A DNA stretch of 64,000 nt from Euclidia mi. Its lineage: Eukaryota; Arthropoda; Insecta; Lepidoptera; Erebidae. The DNA lies in contig OX123190.2 of assembly GCA_944739405.2 (NCBI GenBank), forward strand, positions 56,935,805 through 56,999,804, written 5' to 3'. Of the stretch, positions 55,455 through 64,000 are shown piece after piece (the stretch's first letter is position 1; the number at the start of each line of letters is the position of its first letter). The translations under genes were made by a program, and so were the position numbers. The notes beneath the pieces are model-generated. The model worked only from the letters and a program-made list of their open reading frames with translations, ran no database searches and had not been told where the DNA came from.

Positions 55455-56025
55455 CTCTAAGTCTCTGACTCCGATCTCCGCCAATACAATACAAAATGTG
55501 TTCGTGAGGCGATCGAGCAGAATAAAGGATCCAAAGTGTTTCAGTGAGATCTGTCTGTTGGGCAGAGTCAGCTGACAAAGCTGAAGACGGAGGATGGCAG
55601 AATCGTATCGTCCAAGCCTGAGCTCTTGGAGGCGATCGAAAGGTTCTATGGACAGCTATACACCACTACGCGACAACCCGTAAGTACTCCAGCGTCAGAC
55701 CCTAGAGCTGGATTGAACCGACACTATACCGAAGATATCCCGGACGTCAGCGTGCACGAGATTAGTGTGGCTCTCAAACTATTCAACTCCAGCGAGGGGT
55801 GAGACAGGGGGATGTCATATCCCCCAAAACTGTTTACCACTGCGCTGGAGGATGTTTTCAAGCTTTTGGACTAGAATGGACTCGGCATGAACATCAATGG
55901 CGAGTACATCACTCACCTTCGATTCGCAGACAATATCGTAGTCATGGCTGAGACCATGGCAGACCTAGGCACAATGCTCGATGGCCTCTGTAGAGTCTCC
56001 CAACAATAAGTTCTTCAGATGAACA
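55455..56025 (+). pseudogene. RTE-type LINE fragment with internal deletion
   Basis: The plus strand encodes YNTKCVREAIEQNKGSKVFQ, a stop, LTKLKTEDGRIVSSKPELLE, FYGQLYTTTRQPV and DVSVHEISVALKLF, then jumps within a few bases to GVRQGDVISPKLFTTALEDV, NGLGMNINGEYITHLRFADN and AETMADLGTMLDGL. This is an RTE-clade RT with the catalytic ADD changed to ADN. About 100 codons of the fingers and palm between the two parts are missing (junction about 55782-55797). The element is truncated at both ends. Confidence 0.8.
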
Positions 56026-56128
56026 TGGACTGTCTCGCGCGGTGTCTCGTGTCGTGCGCACGCTTAAAACGGATTGCTATGACCAGTGAATATAAAACTA
56101 CCCACAACAAGTTATTTATTGATAAATA

Positions 56129-56950
56129 ATGGAAGAGAACAATGATGATGAAGACTTGGTGTTTAATAGTGATGAAAGCAATACAGAGATATTGAAGGAA
56201 TGTGAACAAACGTTAAACAAATTGGCAGGAAAGGAAAATACTATTATGGATTCACAATCTTTGATGGGAGATTTGGAAAAAAAAGAAAAAAAGGAGAGGA
56301 GGAAAGTAGTGAAGACGGATTTATTACTGTAGCAAGGAGGAGAACTAAAATACTACGGAGTAACCTAGAAAATACGCAACACGAAAATGATGAAAAAATG
56401 AGGGTAGAGGAAAGTCAAAAAAATGAAGAAATATTTTATGATGTTTGTATATCACACACAGAGAGTCTGTCAAAACAAATCGCTTTTGCAAAGTTGTTGC
56501 AAGATGCAAATATAAAGAACATTATCCGGATAAGATATAAAAGTCCATATAAGGTGCTTATACGGTTTGAATCAATGGAAAATGCTCATTCATTGATAAA
56601 TTGTGAAAAAATTGCGGCACTAGGATACAAACTTCAAATGGCGAATGAAACTACAAGATCTTTTGGTATAATCAAAGGTGTTGACATAGAATTAAAAGAG
56701 GAAGAGATTATGGAAATTCTAGAGTCTGAGTGTAAAATACTATCGGTTAAAAGACTGAAGAGAATAAGATCATAATGGAGACTGGATCGACAGTGAGACA
56801 GTGAGGGTGTGTTTTGAGAGTCCTACTCTGCCACTGTTTGTAAATGCATTCGGTTACAGATTCCAAGTAGTGCCCTTTATATTCCCAGTAAGTCAATGTA
56901 TTGGCTGTTGAAAATTTGGACACTTTTTTAAGTATTGCCCTACGAAACAA
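56129..56950 (+). pseudogene. I-like LINE ORF1 (gag-like), decayed
   Basis: A frame starts MEENNDDEDLVFNSDESN, shifts near 56320 and continues in the 125-codon frame at 56398-56775 (SKQIAFAKLLQDANIKNIIR, YKVLIRFESMENAHSLI). After another stop, CESPTL-type and VSQCIGCWKFGHFLKYCPTK-like sequence (a zinc knuckle with CX2C and a later His and Cys) follows near 56780-56945. Such an acidic N-terminus, RRM-like middle and zinc knuckle is the usual design of ORF1 in insect I- and Jockey-group LINEs. Confidence 0.7.
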
Positions 56951-56994
56951 AAGCTTTGCTTTTTTAAAGAGATAATTTAATGTCTTTATATAAT

Positions 56995-59442
56995 GGCTTG
57001 TAATTCAGGCATAAACATTATTCAGTGGAATGCGCAAAGTATTAAGCCTAAGTTACTATGTTTTGTGGAGCTTTTAAACACTGAAAAAATACACCTAGCA
57101 ATAGTAAGTGAAACTTGGCTAGAGGCAGAACAGACTATTAACATTAGGTCATAAAGTTTATTTAGACAAGACAGACTAGACACCTATGGTGGAGTAGCCA
57201 TTTTTGTTCATAAATCTATTAAAGCGTACGAAAACCCAATTAGTATTAGTAACTCCGGTTAAGAAATATTGCATGTCAAACAAGTTAATTGCCCTACCTT
57301 AGAAAATGTTCTATCAATATATTGCCCCTCATCAAAACAAACTCGAACAACTGATTGGGAAGAAATATTCCAAATATTTCAACAAAAGTCTCTAGTAGGG
57401 GGTGACTTCAATGGTCATCATACGAACTGGTAGCCAATTATGGGACGCGTCATTAGAACATGGGTTTATTTCTCTCAGTAATGGAGATGCCACTAGAGTT
57501 AAATTAGTAGAAGGAATACTAAGACAAACATCACCCGACATCTCATTTGCTTCCATAGACATAGCCACAAACTTTTCATGGCAAGTATTAGAAGAAAATT
57601 TGGGAAGTGATCATCTTACTATTAAATTCTGCATGAATTATAACCCTAATAGGGGGAATGTTTTGGGAAAAGGAAATTTAAAATTAGCAGACTAGCATAA
57701 GTACAAGAGTTGTCTTGAGAAAGCTTTTAACATCGATATAATTAAAAATTGTTATCCTCATAACATTCCAGAAATGTATGATTATTTCATACAAGAAATT
57801 AACAAAGCTGTCGATATCAGTATCCCTATGATCAAAATATGTACTAAGCCGGTTTCCAAATTCTCACCAAAACCATACTGGAATCAGGAGCTATCTTTAG
57901 CGGTAGCAAGACGCAGGTGAGCCTTGAAAAAATTTAGAAAAATCCAACTCCAGAAAATTTAACACACTTTGATCGTCATAAAAAAAATGTTCTAAACTGA
58001 TTGCCGCAGCTAAAAATTGAAACTGGCAAATATTTTGTAGCTCTATTAATGAATTAACGTCGGCTTCAGCACTAAGGATAAAATGCGAATATCTGTAAGG
58101 ATACAGAAAATGTAACAATTACGTTCCCGCTACTAACCAAATAGACCTTCTACGTTCACTCACTCCCGACTCAGTTCTAAACTGTGCCCCAGATATAAAA
58201 TCGCACAATAACATCTTAGGAGCTGATTTTTCAGTTCACGAATTTGAACGCTGTTTAAAGAAAGAGGATACTTTCTTGGGGGTCGATAACATCTCGTATT
58301 CTATGATATACAATCTTCCACAATATGCTAAAGAGTTCCTACTTAAACTTTATGATCTTATCTTCTGCACCGGTTTTGTACCAACGCAATGGCGAGATAT
58401 TAAAATTATAGCAATACAAAAGCGCATTTATTCAAATGAACAAAAATTTCGGCCTATATCATTAACATCTTGTCTGCAAAATATTTCACTTAATGGTAGG
58501 CAAGCGTTTGGAATGGTATGTCGAAAAGAAAGAAATTATGTCTAAATATACTTTAGGCTTTCGGAAATCACAATCATGCCTAGACTGTCTAGTACGGCTG
58601 ATTGCACAAATTTAAATAGGATTTTCGGAGAACACCCTAACCATTGCCTGTTTCCTAGACATAGAGAGTGCCTACAACAATGTGTCAATCACTGCACTAA
58701 TTCAAACATTAGATCAAATTGGAACAGGGCTGGGGACAAAATTTGCAAGTACTTGTGGAATTATTTGAAAGAAAGTTATCTCACCATTTATGATGAGAGA
58801 TGTCAACCAATAATGACAAGATGCACAATCAATGGTTTGGCTCAGGGCGACCCAATTTCACCACTTTTGTTCAACATAGTAACATATAAGATATGCCATG
58901 AGATAAGGAAGGTCACAGTATCCCAATATGCAGATGACCTTGTGTTCCACATCAGCGATAAAAATATAAATGTATGCAAAATAGGAATAGAGAATGCTTT
59001 GCGACAATTAGTACTTTTATTAGAAGAAATAGGCCTACAATTATGTACATCTAAATCTAAATTTTGTATGTTTAGTAGAGGACATCGGCGTATAGTTCCC
59101 GATATCTCTATTTCTGGTATCTCTATGCAAATGTCACCATGCGTAAAATATCTGGGAATGTGGTTAGACCGCACGCTCTCATTCGGCAAGCACACCAATG
59201 AAGTAGTTGAGCAAACATCAAAATTTATGAACATACTTAAGGTATTAGTGGGCCGCTCGTGGGGAATTCATTGGATCAATCACTCAAGGAGACTTTACAT
59301 TTCATTATTAGAAGTCGAATGGATTATGCATGTTTTCTATATGACAGTAGTGCCAAAATCCATGTATCCAAACTTGATAAAATACAGAATCAAGCTTTAC
59401 GCATTATCGGTGGATTTATTAAAAGCTCCCCAATACATGAAA
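56995..59442 (+). pseudogene. I-like LINE ORF2: endonuclease and RT
   Basis: The start is MACNSGINIIQWNAQSIKPK. The endonuclease has IVSETWLEAEQ (catalytic Glu), YGGVAIFVHKSI, VGGDFNGHHTNW and GSDHLTIKF. RT begins near 58270 with GVDNISYSMIYNLP, PTQWRDIKIIAIQK and FRPISLTSCL; a shifted frame holds FLDIESAYNNVSIT; then LAQGDPISPLLFNIV and VSQYADDLVFH (catalytic YADD), and CVKYLGMWLDRTLSFGKHTN. At least six stops and several frameshifts are visible. The frame ends at SSPIHEMK where a LINE inserted; the RNase H domain resumes at 61126. Confidence 0.85.
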
Positions 59443-61125
59443 TGAAATGATTTATTCGCATAAGATAGGGTTATATAGGTGTTACAAATTTATTCTAGGT
59501 ACATCATATCTCGCCGTTATAGGCATACGAATGTCAATGTTGTTATGAGTACTTTAAAAATTATATAATTATTAAATATGTTGAAAAATTGTTGTGTAGA
59601 TTATAAAATGTCATTAATTATTATTATACATACAATTACAAATGTCAATTTCATATTTCATTCTATTAAAATTTATTATATTTTTATGATTTATTATATC
59701 TTACAATTCAAAAATTCCTGTACAGAGTAAAAACATCTTTCAGCTAAAAATTTAAACAACTGATTTTTGAATTTTATTATTATTAGATCTTTCAGACTCT
59801 GTGGGATATGGTTATACATCCTAATAGACATAACATAACTATTTCTACTAGATATATCGGTTTTTACATTTGGTAACACTAGTTTGTTAGGATATCTAGT
59901 ATTAAAATTAAAAACACTTATTTTTGTCGTGTACATATCAGGGTTCATTTTAACAAATATACAGCTTTCGAAGATATAGAGACATGGCACAGTTAAGAAA
60001 GACAACTTTACAAACAGCGGTCTGCAGCTATCCCATGGAGCCACATCACATATAGCTCTTAAACAGCATTTTTGAGTTATAAATACCCTATTTATTTGCA
60101 CTAAGTTTCCCCATAACATAATGCCATACCTAAGATTAGAGATAACAAAGGCGTGGTATGCCTTTAAGGCAGTTTCTTTGTTTGTGATTTTTGTAAGTCG
60201 CCATAGTGCATATACAAATCTGTTAATTTTTTGCAAAGGTGATCTACATGGGGCTTCCAAGTACAATGGGAGTCAAGCATCATGCCCAAAAAACAAGAAT
60301 CATCAACTTCTGTTAGATGCTGTTCATCATATATAAGAACAAGGTCCTGTTTCTTTGCACCTTTGTTTCGAAATTGAATAAATTTAGTTTTTGAGATGTT
60401 TACACTCAAGTTATTATATTTCATCCATTTTACAATGTCACATATAGTTTGATTTAACTGTTCAGTATAATCTGTTTTGGTTGTTTTTCGGCACTACGAC
60501 AAATATATCATCTGCGTAAAGAGTACACTGATAGTTGGTAATAGTGGGCAAGTCATTTATGTATATTAGAAATAGCAGAGGCCCCAATATACTGCCCTGT
60601 GGCACTCCCACTGTTATATTTTTAGTTTCTGACTGTACCTTGATTTCCTCTTTATGATCATTGTGAGTGGTTATTTCCACGTATTGCGTTCGATTGCCAA
60701 GATAACTCTTTAGCCACTCGTTTGCGTGCCCACGTATTCTATATGCTTCACATTTACGAAGCAACAAGGTATGTGAGACACAGTCGAATGCACGAGTCAT
60801 ATCGAAAAATAGAATAGTTACTGGTATTTTTCTGTTGACACTTCTTATAATATTGTCTACCAATTTAAAAGTGGCTAGTGAGGTAGACTTACCCTTTTGG
60901 AATCCGTTTTGTTTAGGGCAAAGAACATTGTATTTGATTATGAATGTCATTAAGCGTTTATGCATTATTTTTTCGAACACTTTGAACAGAACGGTATCAG
61001 ACGGACAGACACAGACGGTATCAGAGCAATCGGTCGATAATTAGCTATCTCAGTTTTATCACCTTTTTTAAGAATGGGCTTAATGACAGCGGTTTTCAAT
61101 CTGGTGGGAAATATACCATGTGATG
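59443..61125 (-). pseudogene. CR1/Jockey-related LINE inserted in the I-like LINE
   Basis: Minus strand, from about 61125 to 59443. RT pieces: KTAVIKPILKKGDKTEIANY, MFEKIMHKRLMTFIIKYNVL, FFDMTRAFDCVSHTLLLRK, VGVPQGSILGPLLFLIYIND and TLYADDIFVVV (catalytic YADD), then YNNLSVNISKTKFIQFRNKG and the C-terminus with LRYGIMLWGN and FITQKCCLRAICDVAPWD. It is 5' truncated within RT. The 3' end is GAATAAATCATTTCATTTCA. A GAAA is present at both borders (59439-59442 and 61126-61129), and the I-like LINE reads through once the insert is removed. Confidence 0.88.
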
Positions 61126-61770
61126 GAAAGTGAGCTTAGCCTAAGGAGACAATATCTTGCAGCTAAATTCTGTCTTAAGTGTCAATCAGTCAATTCAAGT
61201 CAATCATAACCATAGAACTTGTAAGCAAATTAAGTAGACTATGCAATTTAAGTTATTGGCAAAAGAAAAAAACCCTGATCTCTACTGCGTATAATAAGAC
61301 TCACGATTGTATGGTATAAAACTCATATCCTCTTCCTATGTTTAAGCTAGACGTATGGATGTCGCTCATAGATATTCGTAATGTAATACATTTCGAACTG
61401 GATTGTATTAATAGAAGTAAATCTGAATACGATAGCAACTCCTTAAAATACAATGTCATACAAGAAATCCATGTAAACTATACTGGGTGGCACAAAATAT
61501 TTACAGACGGCTAAAAAAATAACGATAGCCTGGGAGCAGCGTTTGTCTCTGAAGAATATCAGGCTTGCTTTAATATGAAGACCAATATAACTATCATGAC
61601 GGCGGAACTCACTGCAATATCATTTATAAAGCATTATCATTTATAAATAACAAGAATTGGAATAGGTCGGTAATTTTGTCCGATAGTAAGAGTGCTTTAC
61701 AACACATGGCTCGATGCGCCTCTGGCCCCAGAGGGGTTTCGGTAGCCTACATTGTCCTTGAAAAAAGGGG
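61126..61770 (+). pseudogene. I-like LINE ORF2: RNase H part
   Basis: Continues the ORF2 interrupted at 59442 (SLRRQYLAAKFCLKCQSVNS, SYPLPMFKLDVW). The RNase H domain follows: WHKIFTDG (Asp), GAAFVSEEYQACFNMKTNI, TAELTAI (Glu) and VILSDSKSALQHMARC (Asp). A stop after FTDG and a ~14-nt duplication near 61630 disrupt it. RNase H removes the RNA strand after reverse transcription. Its presence at the C-terminus places the element in the I group. It stops at about 61770 without a clear 3' UTR. Confidence 0.82.
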
Positions 61771-61779
61771 TTTGGGTAA

Positions 61780-62280
61780 AGTTGGCGTTATTCTGAACTT
61801 TTTTGGCCATCAATGAAATTTATATATTATGAAAGATCAGGATGAAACAATCAAAAGTTATTATCGCCACATTTCTCTAAACCATATTGGATCTGAGATA
61901 TTCGGTTTTACATTTCTTAGTAAAATCGAATAAGTTATCACACTTAATTACACTATTTTAGATTCTCTTTCGTAATCATTGATAATAACAGAAAAATCAT
62001 TCCTAATCCTTTTAAATAGTTTACGTTAAATAGTTTAAATACTTTCGTATGCCTAATTATAGCAGTCAAAACCATTTAGGTGAATATGTAATTACGAATA
62101 ATCCAAATAGAAGAGGGGTTGATTTTGAAATAATGAATGCAGAAGTACGTGGCCTATATGAATTTCCCATTTCTGTGAGTTCCGATGATTTGGTATTATA
62201 CGTACTTGAACAAGTACGTAGAACGAGCGACAAAAAGCGACGGTTCATATCTGATTGAAGTATGCAACGTTTTTGTTTTA
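61780..62280. other. Unassigned; one small open frame
   Basis: The 69-codon plus-strand frame at 62049-62258 (starting MPNYSSQNHLGEY, Arg- and Lys-rich end) has no family that I know. It could be chance. No other feature is seen. Confidence 0.3.
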
Positions 62281-62520
62281 CGAGGTGGAAAATCCCTTCG
62301 GATATCCGACTCTTAGGGAAATGAGAGCCGGAGTATGTGGTGTTACCACTAAAAACCACCTCGACTGCCAAACAAAGACGCCTTACGGGAGGAACACTGG
62401 GTACATGAGCTGTCTAGTCTTCCTCTTATAGCACAATGTTCAATGGAACCCGTTCTTAGGGAAGGCTAAACGCCCTCTATTACCCTTACTGGCGGCTTCC
62501 TGGAGCAACGAATCCTAATC
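62281..62520 (-). other. R1-like LINE 3' UTR
   Basis: Reversed, it runs from the end of ORF2 to AGGGATTTTCCACCTCGTAA followed by an A-rich end near 62275, consistent with an R1-group 3' UTR and tail. Confidence 0.5.
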
Positions 62521-64000
62521 AGCGACCAGAGCTCTCCATGCTCTGGGGGCCCGCGGCCCCATTGGCGGCTCTCTGTGACGCTGCCCTTGTCGTCGGGCAA
62601 GATCGGGATCTCCCGATCCCGATCCCGCTCTGCAGCCTCCTTTTGGAGGCCACTGCTTGCCAGCCTTCCTCGCTCGCCAGCATGGCAGCAATAACTGCTG
62701 GCGGGGACAGATTGTGTCCGATCTGGTCGACAAGGACTTCGCGCTCGGACACCCATGCCGGGCAATCCTCCAACGTATGCTGGGCGGAGTCCAGGTCGCC
62801 TGCACAGTGATGATATTGTGCCGTTCTCTCGCGTCCGATTCAATGCAGATACTCACCGAAGTACCCGTGCCCGGGATCATCTGAGTCAATCAGTAGGTGA
62901 TGCGGCCGCGTTTCCGTCCAATCTACGCTTCAAAGCTTGGCAGAATGGCACTGACAGTGCTTTGCCATTGCTGCAGAGCCTGTCGGTGAGCATTGCGCCG
63001 CATTTTGAGCGCGTCCTGGACATCCCCGTTCGCTTCCCGGTGAACTGCGCAAGTCTGGTCATAGACCTTCGCGTCCATGTCCACCGGGATATCGAAAGGC
63101 GGGAAACGAGCCAGAACTGTCGCCGCTTCTGATGAAATTGTGCGGTATCCTCGTACGATCCGAATGGCCGCCACCCGTTGCACGCTATTGAGCTTGGCTT
63201 TACAGCGTGAGGATGCCGCTAGGCGTGTGGCCCATATAGGCGCTCCGTAAAAGGCCATGGATCGTACGACCGCACAATAGAGACGTCGAACTTCTTCTCA
63301 GGGACCCCTGAGGTTCAGAAGCAGCCTTTGAAGAGGTCCTGCTGATCCGCGAACTCAAGGGACCATACGCTCGAAATGCTCTTTGGAACTCCAGCGGCTG
63401 TCGAGGGTGAGCCCGAGGTACTTAATGTACCGGTCTACTCGGAACTCAACACCATCCACTCTAATAAGCGAGCTAGATGGAACCACACTCTGTCGTTTCC
63501 TGTGGAACCACAGCGCCTTATGAGGCGCGGCGCAGAGTAGGTCCAGCCCGCTTATCTGTCGGACGATACAAGCCGCTCCCAATTCCGCGAGTTGAATTAC
63601 TTCAGGAAAGCCATACCCTCTTGCTTACACCAGAGTGTCGTCCGCATAGCAGACAATACTCACGCCGGGGGGTAGACTGGTCCTCAGAACTACATCTTAT
63701 GCGTGGTTCCATAGCAGGGGTCCTAACACTGACCCCTGGAGAACCCCACACGTGACCTCCCTCCGGTGTTCAAAGCCGTCCTGATCCATACTAGTATACG
63801 TAATGGACCTGTCGCGCAGATACGTCCCGACGATTTTACGCAGATATGGAGGCACGTTGTGATGGAATAGTGCCTCCTTAATTGCTAGCCACGGAAGGGA
63901 GTTGTAGGCGTTGACTGTGTCAATACTGACAGCCAAAGCCACTCCCTTACGACGAACGAAATATACAAAGAATCTAACACAGATTTTTCAGAAATGATGA
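62510..64000 (-). pseudogene. R1-like LINE ORF2, RT and C-terminus (runs off the right edge)
   Basis: Minus strand. RT: ALAVSIDTVNAYNSLPWLAI, VPPYLRKIVGTYLRDRS, CGVLQGSVLGPLLWN, then SIVCYADDTLV (catalytic YADD, 63631-63659). Further parts: RVDRYIKYLGLTLDSRW, VRSMAFYGAPIWATRLAA, VQRVAAIRIVRGYRTISSEA and a C-terminal block CPAWVSEREVLVDQIGHNLS with ASEEGWQAVAS. The wording matches the R1/Waldo/TRAS group of arthropods. Stops and frameshifts lie near 63300, 63580 and 63700. The stretch is much GC-richer than its surroundings, as R1-group elements often are. The N-terminal part is outside the window. Confidence 0.85.

Noticed and set aside
62538..62889. Overlapping frames on both strands in the GC-rich right end
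   Set aside because: They are shadows of the R1-like LINE's C-terminal region in other frames.

Overview
The window looks like an intergenic or intronic stretch from a lepidopteran insect, probably a moth. It is AT-rich, shows no intact host protein-coding gene, and is packed with degraded mobile elements. The SINE, LINE and short 'CTAGT'-ended repeats have forms I recognise from moth and butterfly genomes. Species cannot be told from the sequence, and all family names here come from motifs and memory, not a search.

Layout. 0-1.5 kb: short Helitron-like repeats and a tRNA-derived SINE. 1.5-6 kb: a minus-strand LINE with an apparently intact ORF1 and endonuclease but with the first part of its reverse transcriptase (RT) deleted. 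6-9.3 kb: a LINE 3' end, a SINE with an inverted head, a 70-bp inverted repeat pair and a perfect hairpin. 11.2-14.1 kb: pieces of an RTE-like LINE in opposite orientations, sharing a nearly identical 151-bp inverted repeat. 14.2-16.4 kb: a second LINE that lost its whole RT. 18.35-19.64 kb: a mariner-type (maT, DD37D) transposon with recognisable ends. 20.8-21.8 kb: a 120-bp tandem array. 25-26.5 kb: RTE-like LINE copies. 27.4, 32.7 and 47.8 kb: SINEs. 31.3-31.7 kb: a possible promoter and first exon. 33.2-34.1 kb: a LINE 3' end carrying two adjacent palindromes. 36-37.8 kb: an L2/CR1-like LINE. 40.2-41.2 kb: another RTE-like LINE piece. 42.5-44.5 kb: a collapsed BEL/Pao LTR retrotransposon. 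44.5-47.5 kb: two R4/Dong-like LINE copies in direct tandem, one with a 454-residue open frame. 48.3-51.3 kb: a nearly full-length L2/CR1-like LINE on the minus strand. 53.0-55.45 kb: a nested stack (LINE, hAT element inside it, LINE fragment inside that, plus a SINE). 55.45-61.8 kb: an RTE fragment, then an I-like LINE split by a later LINE insertion. 62.3-64 kb: an R1-like LINE running off the right edge.

Relations between elements. SINEs and RTE-like LINEs here share the same last ~35-45 nt and a TATG-type tail, the expected sign that the SINE borrows the LINE's machinery. Four elements (three LINEs and one BEL/Pao) carry internal deletions that remove all or part of RT, rather than simple 5' truncation. 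Four sites carry perfect or near-perfect hairpins with 1-6 nt loops.

I did not find a new gene system. The observations most worth checking are the RT-less LINEs, the 151-bp inverted repeat with the motif scattered around it, the composite SINE with a clean target duplication, the short-loop palindromes and the 40-residue-periodic tandem array. No CRISPR arrays, rRNA or genuine tRNA genes were seen.
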